NCBI GenBank assembly: GCA_024400935.1
Contig: JAKSLZ010000011.1
Span: forward strand, 1-50,240
DNA length: 50,240 nucleotides
Origin: Muribaculaceae bacterium
GTDB lineage: Bacteria > Bacteroidota > Bacteroidia > Bacteroidales > Muribaculaceae
Direction of reading: 5' to 3'
Every line of letters starts with the position of its first letter. Position 1 is the first letter of the stretch. Below are positions 7,983-14,898 of the stretch, piece by piece. The notes beneath the pieces were generated by a model. The model was not told the origin of the DNA and made no database searches. It saw only the letters and a list, made by a program, of their open reading frames with translations. The translations under genes and the position numbers were made by a program.

Positions 7983-8032
7983 CATTCAGCAATGAGTATA
8001 ATCTCGCGCAGAACTCGCAGATCACGCAGATT
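7983..8032 (+). repeat. Solitary end of the TIR repeat family
   Basis: TTCAGCAATG followed by ATCTCGCGCAGAACTCGCAG matches the left end of the elements at 10850 and 39793. No matching inverted end is visible nearby, so this looks like a decayed or truncated copy. The next 190 bases, to about 8224, hold nothing I can identify. Confidence 0.6.
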
Positions 8033-8224
8033 TTTTTGACGATAGAAGAACATAAGGATTCGCGATAGTAGTAGCGTTTCATTTACAGCACAAATCTTTT
8101 GTTCTGGCAAGAAACAAATACGTTCTTTTAGTCTGAAAAAGAAAATATAGTAGAGTACCACCCCGTGAGGAACGCCAACAGACGAAGTGGCGTGTGGAGG
8201 AGGTAGCATCATCCCAACAACGCA

Positions 8225-8420
8225 TCTGAAAGACGCTACATCTCATCGCCTACCCTCAAACGCTACAAACCGCCTGCGGTGTAGCGTCTTCCAGACGCAT
8301 AGTTTCGCTTTACCATTTCCCCGGCACACCTTCGCTACACTTAGGTGTACCGGGTAATCCAGGTAATGTCCTTCGGACATCGCAGTGTTAGCCCACCAGA
8401 TAGCCCACCACAAAGTGCTA
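8225..8420. other. Palindrome-rich non-coding stretch
   Basis: It contains an inverted repeat (TCTGAAAGACGCTACA near 8225 and TGTAGCGTCTTCCAGA near 8280), small hairpins (ACACCT..AGGTGT, ATGTCCTTCGGACAT) and a direct repeat of TAGCCCACCA. No credible coding frame is present. Its nature is unknown; it could be decayed mobile DNA. Confidence 0.45.
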
Positions 8421-8436
8421 TCAGAAAAATCCGGAT

Positions 8437-8618
8437 CAATGATTTTTTGTATTTTATTAGGCGTAGCCGCATTTTCGTCATAGTGGATAACAGTTGTGGT
8501 TAAGCCACAATGTGGGTCATGGCATGGGTGCAGGCCGAAGCTCGCTTCGAGACGGCATCTCATACCATGGCGCACACTCAGGATCCAGCTGAGCGTTATC
8601 TACTATGATATTTTTCTT
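8437..8618 (+). repeat. Diverged copy of the ~185-nt structured repeat
   Basis: It aligns along its whole length with the copies at 25430, 26179 and 26640. It starts CAATGATTTT, has TTGTGG/CCACAA, GCAGGCCGAAGC/GCTTCGAGAC, CTCAG/CTGAG, and ends ATATTTTTCT. Relative to the others, the central stem TTAAGC/GCTTAA has become CGAAGC/GCTTCG, so pairing is kept through two compensatory changes. Confidence 0.75.
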
Positions 8619-8624
8619 TAAATT

Positions 8625-8779
8625 GGGGCTGTGTCAAAATGCATTTCTTCGAGCTAACAATGCTTTTGCCCTTACAGGGCGAGGCGACTTTATATCCTTT
8701 TACCCAGGGCGTTGCCCTGGGCTGATAGCGGCATTGCACTTACAGCGCGCTGTTGATTCTCGCATTTTGACACGGCCCC
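8625..8779. mobile_element. 155-bp MITE-like element with 18-bp terminal inverted repeats
   Basis: GGGGCTGTGTCAAAATGC (8625-8642) and its inverted partner GCATTTTGACACGGCCCC (8762-8779) bound a non-coding core. The core contains a CCCAGGGCGTTGCCCTGGG palindrome. The ends resemble insertion-sequence termini, but no transposase is present. Confidence 0.65.
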
Positions 8780-8812
8780 TGCTTGTGGTACCTTTTCCCA
8801 GCCATTTCGTCC

Positions 8813-8820
8813 TACATTTG
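8813..8820 (+). promoter_or_regulatory. Orphan -7 box with a 9-codon reading frame
   Basis: TACATTTG matches the promoter consensus. It is followed within 10 nt by an ATG at 8830 whose frame stops after nine codons. No gene follows on this strand, so this may be the remnant of a lost gene's 5' end. Confidence 0.3.
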
Positions 8821-8926
8821 CAGGCCTTCATGGCTGGCCACCGTATTTCGAGGGTGTGACACCAACCGGAGAAATCAGCTGATCCCCAAAAAGCAGATAC
8901 GAGACAACCTCCATTGGCGGAATGGC

Positions 8927-8963
8927 AAAAAAACAAAAAACGCAACGCTGGTGGGGCGTTGCG
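8927..8963 (-). terminator. Terminator of the TonB-domain gene
   Basis: The stem CGCAACGC/GCGTTGCG (8941-8948, 8956-8963) is followed on the minus strand by GTTTTTTGTTTTTTT. Confidence 0.88.
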
Positions 8964-8987
8964 GCAGTTTCTGTAGGCTCTATTTCT

Positions 8988-9434
8988 CTACAGGCGGAAT
9001 GAGATGGGAAGGATGCATCGCACAGCAACGGCATTCCTGCCCACACGGCCAGCCTTCCAGCGCGGCATCTCGCTGATGACGCGCATTGCCTCTCGGTTGA
9101 GCGACTCGTCGCCGGCACCACGTATGACACGGATGTTGCTCACGCGGCCGTCAGTGCCAATGATGAAACTGCACAGCACGCGACCCTGTATCTTGCGGTC
9201 ATAGGCTACACGGGGATACACACGGGTCTCAATGATAAAGTTCATCAACCCATGCTCGCCACCGGGAAACTCGGGCTGAACGTCAACCCAGTCAAACTCA
9301 TACACCTCGACCATGGCCGCCTTAGAACGAGCATAGGGGTCAACAGTGGTCACGTGCCTCACCTGGGCCGATGCTCCGAGCACAGCCATCAGGGTGACAA
9401 TAAACACTAGGTCAAGACGTAAAGATTTAAACAT
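8988..9434 (-). CDS. Exported protein with TonB C-terminal domain
   Basis: 148 residues. A signal peptide or N-terminal anchor (MFKSLRLDLVFIVTLMAVLGASA) is followed by a short linker. From about residue 53 it is a TonB C-terminal domain: QPEFPGGEHGLMNFIIE, then YP.VAYDRKIQGRVLCSFII, TDGRVSNIRVIRG and a final WKAGRVGRNAVAVRCILP. This domain normally contacts TonB-dependent outer-membrane transporters. It lacks the long proline-rich periplasm-spanning region of a full TonB, and ExbB/ExbD are not encoded nearby, so it may be an accessory or stand-alone TonB-domain protein. It has its own promoter (9522-9529) and terminator. Confidence 0.85.
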   Translation of the reverse strand: MFKSLRLDLVFIVTLMAVLGASAQVRHVTTVDPYARSKAAMVEVYEFDWVDVQPEFPGGEHGLMNFIIETRVYPRVAYDRKIQGRVLCSFIIGTDGRVSNIRVIRGAGDESLNREAMRVISEMPRWKAGRVGRNAVAVRCILPISFRL

Positions 9435-9521
9435 TTATATAACTTATTATTAACTAATTAAGTCACTAATTTCAAGCTCACGACACGCGCTTGGGCACAC
9501 ATCGCATCTTTTTTTTCTCTG

Positions 9522-9529
9522 CAAATATA
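9522..9529 (-). promoter_or_regulatory. -7 promoter box for the TonB-domain gene
   Basis: TATATTTG on the minus strand matches the consensus and lies 88 bp upstream of the start. Confidence 0.5.
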
Positions 9530-9691
9530 CTCAAGAAATCACACAAAACAATAGTTTTTTACCTGATTTTGAAAATGATTAATAATGTTTCAATTATTTT
9601 TACAATATGCCGTTAAGATTGAAAAAAAATGTAAATTGATATACTATAACTGCGTCATTTCACGTTATATATGTGTTTTAATGCATTAAAA

Positions 9692-10717
9692 ATGAACATT
9701 CGCACAATAATATCGGCAATTGCACTGGCAGTTGCGGGGTGTGTTGTCGTTAACGCTCAAGACGGCACCACGTCCTATAATTTCCTCAAACTCTCCCCCT
9801 CGGCGCACGCCTATGCGCTGGGTGGCAACAACATCACCGTCATCGACGATGACATCAACCTGGTGGAGCAGAACCCTGCCCTGCTGGGATCGGAGTATGA
9901 CCACCAGCTGGGACTCAACTACATGCACTACCTGGGAGGCAGCAACTTCATGGGAATACGCTATGGACAGGCCATCAACGACCACAGTGCCTGGGCTGCC
10001 GGCATCCAGTATTATGGCTATGGTTCCTTTGAGGGATATGACATCTCGGGAGCTTTCACCGGACAGTTCAGCGCCAACGACATGGCCGCTAACATCACCT
10101 ATACCCACGACATCAGCGAGCACTGGCGCGGCGGTATCACTGCCAAGTTCATCCACAGCAAGTATGAGGACTATAGTGCAGCGGCTCTGGGTGTTGACCT
10201 GGGTGTAAACTATTACAACCCCAACAACGACCTGTCGTTCTCGCTCGTGGCAAAGAACCTGGGTGGACAAGTCAAAAAATTCACCGACACCAGCGACAAG
10301 CTGCCATGGGACATCCAGATGGGTGTTTCAAAGCAGCTGGGCAGCTCACCCTTCCGCCTCTCGCTCACCCTCAACAACCTGCGCAAGTGGAAACTCCCCT
10401 ACTACCAGCCCCAGGACAAGAACTCCACTAACAGCCCCCTGGTGCTCAAGGACTCATTTGGCAGCAACCTCATGCGCCACGTCGTGCTGGGCGTCGAGTT
10501 CCTGCCCAACGATAACCTGTGGGTGGGTGTGGGTTACAACTACAAGACACGCACCGACATGTCTTCTTACCAGCGCAGCATCCTGTCAGGATTCTCGGCC
10601 GGTGCCGGACTCAAGGTCAAGGCATTCGGCGTGGGCGTCGCTCTGGCACAGCCTCACAACGGAGCCACCACATTCATGTTCAACCTCACCACCAGCCTGG
10701 GCGAACTCATGCGCTAA
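9692..10717 (+). CDS. porQ: Type IX secretion system protein PorQ
   Basis: 341 residues from the ATG at 9692, chosen because it begins a normal signal peptide (MNIRTIISAIALAVAG...VNAQ). An earlier in-frame ATG at 9671 adds seven residues. PorQ is an outer-membrane beta-barrel related to PorV. It takes part in surface attachment of T9SS cargo with PorU, PorV and PorZ. Typical features are the opening YNFLKLSPSAHAYALGGNNI, EQNPALLG, and repeated barrel strands such as GVGYNYKTRTDM and SGFSAGAGLKVKAFGVGVAL. Bacteroidales often place porQ just before cmk and ispH, as here, but a 421-bp repeat element has come between. A strong terminator follows at 10741. Confidence 0.88.
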   Translation: MNIRTIISAIALAVAGCVVVNAQDGTTSYNFLKLSPSAHAYALGGNNITVIDDDINLVEQNPALLGSEYDHQLGLNYMHYLGGSNFMGIRYGQAINDHSAWAAGIQYYGYGSFEGYDISGAFTGQFSANDMAANITYTHDISEHWRGGITAKFIHSKYEDYSAAALGVDLGVNYYNPNNDLSFSLVAKNLGGQVKKFTDTSDKLPWDIQMGVSKQLGSSPFRLSLTLNNLRKWKLPYYQPQDKNSTNSPLVLKDSFGSNLMRHVVLGVEFLPNDNLWVGVGYNYKTRTDMSSYQRSILSGFSAGAGLKVKAFGVGVALAQPHNGATTFMFNLTTSLGELMR

Positions 10718-10740
10718 CTCAATGGCTGAAAGACGAAACA

Positions 10741-10782
10741 ACGGGGCCGTGGGCACAATGCTGCACGGCCCCGTATTTTTTT
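10741..10782 (+). terminator. Terminator of porQ
   Basis: The 11-bp perfect stem ACGGGGCCGTG/CACGGCCCCGT (10741-10751, 10764-10774) is followed by ATTTTTTT. Confidence 0.92.
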
Positions 10783-10849
10783 CATCCTGCAAATATTCGT
10801 CAACATTTTCTTCAACTTACGCAAGTAGATAATTTAGTGTGTTGCCGTA

Positions 10850-11270
10850 GTAACTATTCAGCAATGGTAAAATCTCGCGCAGAACTCGCAGAACTCACGG
10901 AATAACTGGAAGAAATTTCTCAAAACAAAAAAACATCGCTTCTCTAAAAAACAAATTTTGTTGTAACCGGTATGGGTTAACACGGTATCGTCAGTTGTGT
11001 TTTTTCTGTTTATCGGCTGTGTGAGAAAAGTTAAGCCCATCAGGGTGATGGCAAGTGTTTGGGATTTTGCTGGGAGCAAAGCTCACAAGTGAAATCACTA
11101 ACACTTGACAGCAATGGCGATAGCCATCCTTTCTTACACAGCGGTTGATTTCGGTTTTTTGTTTTGTGCTATACACATGCGAAAGTTGAGTTATGCAAAT
11201 AAATTATCCCGCTTTTATCTGCGTTGTCTGCGAGTTCTGCGCGAGATTATCCCCATTGATGTATAGTTAC
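10850..11270. mobile_element. 421-bp terminal-inverted-repeat element (MITE-like)
   Basis: The ends are inverted copies of about 43 bp: GTAACTATTCAGCAATGG from 10850, and on the opposite strand GTAACTATACATCAATGG ending at 11270. Both are followed by AATCTCGCGCAGAACTCGCAG. The core has no convincing gene but contains a long nested fold (see 11016-11142). Smaller relatives are at 26485, 39793 and 49131. It sits between porQ and cmk. Confidence 0.8.
11016..11142 (+). ncRNA. Candidate structured RNA or ssDNA fold inside the 421-bp element
   Basis: The pairings are nested. The outer 13-bp stem joins GCTGTGTGAGAAA (11016-11028) to TTTCTTACACAGC (11130-11142), with one G-U. Inside it GATGGC (11047) pairs with GCCATC (11123), AAGTGTT (11053) with AACACTT (11100), and TTTGCT (11066) with AGCAAA (11075). 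Such order is unlikely by chance, but transcription is not shown. Confidence 0.4.
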
Positions 11271-11385
11271 GTTGCAGCAATTTTCCTACAAAAAAACAAA
11301 AAAAAGTTTGTCTCTACGAGCCACTGATGCTTATTGCGGCACAATTACTTTTACAGCACGTCACGTTAAAAAAGTTTTTTCCTCT

Positions 11386-11415
11386 TTTGCCTTTCATTAA
11401 AATATAGTACCTTTG
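11386..11415 (+). promoter_or_regulatory. Promoter for cmk-ispH
   Basis: TTTG (11386-11389) and TACCTTTG (11408-11415) are spaced by 18 nt. The start codon is 22 nt downstream, giving a short leader. Confidence 0.78.
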
Positions 11416-11437
11416 CAATTGATTATACAAAGCTATT

Positions 11438-12133
11438 ATGAAAAGGAAAAAGATAACTATCGCTCTCGACGGTTACTCGTCAACAGGTAAAAGCACCATG
11501 GCCAAGGCTCTGGCCCGCAAGATAGGCTATGCCTACATCGACACCGGCGCCATGTATCGTGCCGTGACTCTTTACAGCCTTGACAACGGACTCATCGACG
11601 GCGACAAGGTCAACGAGCCCGCTCTCGAGGCCGCACTGCCCGGCATCGTCATCACCTTCAAGGCCGATGACCAGGGACGCAGCGAGACCTACCTCAACGG
11701 CGTGAACGTGGAGAAGGAGATACGCTCCATGCGGGTGAGCAACAAGGTGAGCATCATTGCCGCCATAGGCTTCGTGCGCCGCGACATGGTGCGCCAGCAG
11801 CAGGCCATGGGCCGCGACAAAGGCATCGTGATGGACGGCCGCGACATAGGCACTGTGGTCTTTCCCGACGCCGAGATGAAGGTGTTTGTCACTGCCGATG
11901 CTGCCGTGCGTGCACAGCGCCGCTATGACGAGCTGCGCGCCAAGGGCGACACCACCACTACACTTGAGGAAGTGCTGGCCAACGTCACTGAGCGTGACCG
12001 CATCGACACCACACGCGCCGAGAGCCCGCTGCGGCAAGCCCACGACGCACTGGTGCTCGACAACTCACACATGACCATCGAGGAACAGGACCAGTGGCTC
12101 ATGCAACACTTCAACCGCCTCACACAAGAATGA
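11438..12133 (+). CDS. cmk: Cytidylate kinase
   Basis: 231 residues, a normal bacterial CMP kinase. It phosphorylates CMP and dCMP with ATP in pyrimidine nucleotide recycling. The P-loop is GYSSTGKS (12-19). [12 protein letters not shown] is the family NMP-binding signature, and [20 protein letters not shown] with [11 protein letters not shown] follows as expected. The C-terminal region has [14 protein letters not shown]. The stop codon overlaps the ispH start (ATGA), so the two genes are translationally coupled. The cmk-ispH pair is common in Bacteroidales. Confidence 0.97.
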   Translation: MKRKKITIALDGYSSTGKSTMAKALARKIGYAYIDTGAMYRAVTLYSLDNGLIDGDKVNEPALEAALPGIVITFKADDQGRSETYLNGVNVEKEIRSMRVSNKVSIIAAIGFVRRDMVRQQQAMGRDKGIVMDGRDIGTVVFPDAEMKVFVTADAAVRAQRRYDELRAKGDTTTTLEEVLANVTERDRIDTTRAESPLRQAHDALVLDNSHMTIEEQDQWLMQHFNRLTQE

Positions 12134-12981
12134 TTATCGAGATTGACAACGGGTCAGGCTTCTGCTTCGGGGTAACCACCGCCATCAGCAAGGCCGAGCA
12201 GCAGCTCAAGGTTGCCGGACACTTGTATTGCCTGGGCGACATCGTGCACAACTCTAACGAGGTGGAACGACTGGGCAACGAGGGACTGGAGACCATCACC
12301 CACGAGCAGCTGGAACAACTGCGCGACGTGAAAGTGCTCCTGAGGGCACACGGCGAGCCTCCAGCCACCTACGAGACAGCACAGCGCAACAACATCACCA
12401 TCATCGACGCTACGTGCCCCGTGGTGCTCAAGCTGCAGCAGCGCATCAAGAGAACCTATGACACTGAGCACAACGCGCAGATTGTCATCTATGGCAAGCG
12501 CGGACATGCCGAGGTGCTGGGACTCGTGGGACAGACACAAGGCACGGCGCTGGTCATCGAGAGCATCAACGAGATTGACAAGATCGACTTCAAGCGAGAC
12601 ATCTTCCTCTACTCGCAGACAACCAAGTCGCTGCAAGGCTTCAAGGCCATAGTCGAGGAGATAGGCAAGCGCATAGGCCAGGGGGTGAAGTTCAAGAGCT
12701 ACGACACCATTTGCCGCTCGGTGGCAAACCGCATCCCGCAGATCAGACAGTTTGCACAGCAGCACGAGCTCATCCTCTTTGTGTGCGGGCACAAGAGCAG
12801 CAACGGCCGCATCCTCTTTGAACAATGCCTCGACGCCAACCCCAACTCGCACCTCATCAGCAACGAGACCGAGATTGACCCTTCATGGCTCGTGGGCAAG
12901 GAGAAGATAGGGATATGCGGGGCCACATCCACCCCGCGATGGCTCATGAACCGCGTGCACGACCATCTACAGGACATCTAA
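12130..12981 (+). CDS. ispH: 4-hydroxy-3-methylbut-2-enyl diphosphate reductase (LytB)
   Basis: 283 residues from the ATG at 12130, which overlaps the cmk stop; a longer frame starting at 12094 is unlikely. IspH performs the last step of the MEP isoprenoid pathway, reducing HMBPP to IPP and DMAPP with a [4Fe-4S] cluster. The three cluster cysteines are visible: GFCFGV (C12), ATCPVV (C96) and TICRSV (C195). The conserved histidines occur in VHNSN (H40), RAHGEP (H74) and [10 protein letters not shown] (H126). The C-terminal [12 protein letters not shown] matches the family GAS(T)P motif. Confidence 0.96.
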   Translation: MIIEIDNGSGFCFGVTTAISKAEQQLKVAGHLYCLGDIVHNSNEVERLGNEGLETITHEQLEQLRDVKVLLRAHGEPPATYETAQRNNITIIDATCPVVLKLQQRIKRTYDTEHNAQIVIYGKRGHAEVLGLVGQTQGTALVIESINEIDKIDFKRDIFLYSQTTKSLQGFKAIVEEIGKRIGQGVKFKSYDTICRSVANRIPQIRQFAQQHELILFVCGHKSSNGRILFEQCLDANPNSHLISNETEIDPSWLVGKEKIGICGATSTPRWLMNRVHDHLQDI

Positions 12982-13100
12982 AATGTTTATTAAGGTGGGG
13001 ACTATTAATTATCATTTATCACAATTAAAAGAACACATCTTAAACCTTTTGGCACTGAAGGCAGTCTAAAAAGGCAGAACATAAAAAAAACAACAAGGCT

Positions 13101-13748
13101 ATGAAAAAATTATTACTTGCTTCGACAGCATTTTTAATGATACTGAGCAGCTGCTCATCGGCACAGCAATTATATGGCACAACAGCCGGTGCCAGCCTGG
13201 GTGGTATGTTTGGTTCTACACTAGGCGGCATCATGGGCGGATGGCGAGGCCATGACGCAGGCAAACTTGCCGGCATGGTGATAGGTGGCGTGGTGGGAGC
13301 CGCAGCAACCGCTCCCAAGACCGACAAGAGCAACTACAGCACCAGCCAGTGCGCAAGCAACGACGCCCCCGCTTACTACGAGAACAGCTACGGTAGCCCA
13401 TTTGCCGACCTCACAGTGGACAACATACGCTTCATCGACGACAACAACAGCCGTTCGCTCGAAGCAGGTGAGCACGCTACACTGGTGTTTGAAATACGCA
13501 ACGACGGCACCGAGGCAATCTATGACATCGCCCCCGTCATCACCGTCACAGGCACCAAGCACATCAACCTGTCGCCCACAACCATCATCAACGAACTGAA
13601 GCCCGGAGCTGCAGTGCGCTACAAGGCCGAGGTGATAGCAGGCAAGAAACTGGGCAACGGTGTTGTCGACTTCACCATCAGCTTCAGCGACGGACGCAAC
13701 CTGTACATGGTCACCTCATTCCAGATGAACACCTACAAGAAAAAATAA
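13101..13748 (+). CDS. Glycine-zipper lipoprotein
   Basis: 215 residues. A lipoprotein signal ends in the lipobox LSSC (C18), so the protein is probably attached to the outer membrane. Residues about 28-70 are a glycine zipper (AGASLGGMFGSTLGGIMGG and GKLAGMVIGGVVGAAA), a membrane-associating or oligomerising helix pair. The C-terminal half (from about 105) has the pattern of an immunoglobulin-like beta sandwich: VDNIRFIDDN, GEHATLVFEIRNDGTE, AVRYKAEVIAGKK. Such domains occur in CARDB or DUF-type adhesins, but I cannot name the family. Envelope structural role is inferred. A hairpin at 13775-13812 separates it from the next lipoprotein gene. Confidence 0.75.
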   Translation: MKKLLLASTAFLMILSSCSSAQQLYGTTAGASLGGMFGSTLGGIMGGWRGHDAGKLAGMVIGGVVGAAATAPKTDKSNYSTSQCASNDAPAYYENSYGSPFADLTVDNIRFIDDNNSRSLEAGEHATLVFEIRNDGTEAIYDIAPVITVTGTKHINLSPTTIINELKPGAAVRYKAEVIAGKKLGNGVVDFTISFSDGRNLYMVTSFQMNTYKKK

Positions 13749-13774
13749 GCATCAGCAAGACACAAGCACAAGGA

Positions 13775-13812
13775 GACTATTGCACTTTCAAGGCAATAGT
13801 CACTTTGTTTTT
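13775..13812 (+). terminator. Probable terminator between two lipoprotein genes
   Basis: The stem GACTATTGC/GCAATAGTC with a 9-nt loop is followed by ACTTTGTTTTT. Confidence 0.65.
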
Positions 13813-13856
13813 ACAGATGCACCAAAAGAAAACTAAAACAATTAGCAATGAGACAT

Positions 13857-14405
13857 ATGAGCAAGAAACTACTAACCCTAATGCTGGTCGTCATGGCAGC
13901 CATTGCGATGACATCGTGCGGCAAAGATGACCCCACGCCCCAATACACCTATTACAAACCATGCACCGCATGGGGCGCTACGCCAGCCCAAGTGGACGCT
14001 TTCATGGCAACATCCCCCGGATGGGTCCAGACCACAAGCATGGGCTCCACCGTTTTCTATAAAAACGAAGGAACAAACACCGCAGTCATTTATGCCTTTA
14101 GCGATGGGATTCTTGCAGCATCGGTAGTAACAGTCTCTGGATTTAATACCCAGTATGACAACTACAAAGCACAGATAGCCAGCGATTACGGCATGACATT
14201 TGAGGACAAAACGCTTATGGACCTGGCCATCAACCCCCAGCAGATGATGGGTGTGGCAATGCACCGTTTCAGCACCTACATGACCGCGGCCTACTTCCAC
14301 ATAGGCCTTCTTGACAAATTGAAGATCGACCCCAACGACGTAGCGGCTATCCAAGCCCTCATCGACAAAATCAAAGCAGGCTTGTTGCCACCAGCCCAGA
14401 GCTAA
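13857..14405 (+). CDS. Lipoprotein of unknown function
   Basis: 182 residues from ATG 13857 (an alternative ATG is three codons upstream). The signal peptide ends in the lipobox MTSC, so it is a lipid-anchored envelope protein. The mature part has no motif I recognise. It has a Trp- and Tyr-containing start (YYKPCTAWGATPAQVDAFMA), a central beta-like part (GSTVFYKNEGTNTAVIYAFSDG), and a helical C-terminus ending in DPNDVAAIQALIDKIKAG. The pattern 'ATPAQVDAFM' followed by a beta region is common in small Bacteroidales lipoproteins. A strong terminator at 14437 ends the transcript. Confidence 0.72.
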   Translation: MSKKLLTLMLVVMAAIAMTSCGKDDPTPQYTYYKPCTAWGATPAQVDAFMATSPGWVQTTSMGSTVFYKNEGTNTAVIYAFSDGILAASVVTVSGFNTQYDNYKAQIASDYGMTFEDKTLMDLAINPQQMMGVAMHRFSTYMTAAYFHIGLLDKLKIDPNDVAAIQALIDKIKAGLLPPAQS

Positions 14406-14436
14406 ACACATCCGTTTCAGGCCTATAAATCACACA

Positions 14437-14470
14437 ACTCGCCCCGGTTGCTCGGGGCGAGTCTTTTTTC
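14437..14470 (+). terminator. Terminator after lipoprotein gene
   Basis: The 10-bp stem ACTCGCCCCG/CGGGGCGAGT (14437-14446, 14453-14462) is followed by CTTTTTT. Confidence 0.92.
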
Positions 14471-14502
14471 AGCACAATTGCAAACTCGCACCCCATCACC
14501 CC

Positions 14503-14546
14503 AAAAAGTGTCCTCTGAGGGACAGTCCCTCTGAGGATACTTTTTT
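14503..14546. repeat. Near-perfect inverted repeat followed by T-run
   Basis: Arms of 21 bp (14503-14523 and 14525-14545, two mismatches) contain CTCTGAGG on both sides. It lies 40 bp after another terminator, so it may be a second terminator or a small palindromic repeat. The rest of the gap to the pyrophosphatase promoter (14547-14798) is AT-rich with no other feature seen. Confidence 0.5.
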
Positions 14547-14798
14547 GTTAATCAACTATTTTCCAATGTTTTGCAAAATCAGTCTTTGCACCTGAGCACA
14601 CCGTGTGAGGGATGTGCCTTTACTGATAGTTTTGAGGGCAAATGGGCGAGCACACAATATTAACATTCATTAACAGCGAAAGAAAATAGCACGGAAAAGC
14701 GAAAGCATAAATTTCATTTCAAAAGTTATGAATTTCATTTGAAACCAATTTGATTTTCCCAAAATATGGGTAATATTATTATTTTTTTTATTTAATAT

Positions 14799-14829
14799 TT
14801 TGTGATTTGCACTAAAAGATATAAATTTG
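14799..14829 (+). promoter_or_regulatory. Promoter for membrane pyrophosphatase
   Basis: TTTG (14799-14802) and TAAATTTG (14822-14829) are spaced by 19 nt. The ATG is 70 nt downstream. Confidence 0.75.
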
Positions 14830-14898
14830 CACACCTTTACTGATTGAATCAATTTTAATAACTTATAACAAAACAACCTTATTAAACTTTATTAACAA

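Noticed and set aside
7964-8575. Two minus-strand frames of 82 and 110 codons between ddl and the TonB-domain gene
   Set aside because: They consist of translated repeat elements and palindromes, with no promoter or family signature.
10858-11176. Short minus-strand frames inside the 421-bp element
   Set aside because: They end in the terminal repeats, have no motif, and overlap the nested fold; coding seems unlikely.
10850-11270. A full 5S rRNA gene
   Set aside because: Only three short blocks of the 3' half match; the 5' half, terminal stem and neighbouring rRNA genes are absent.
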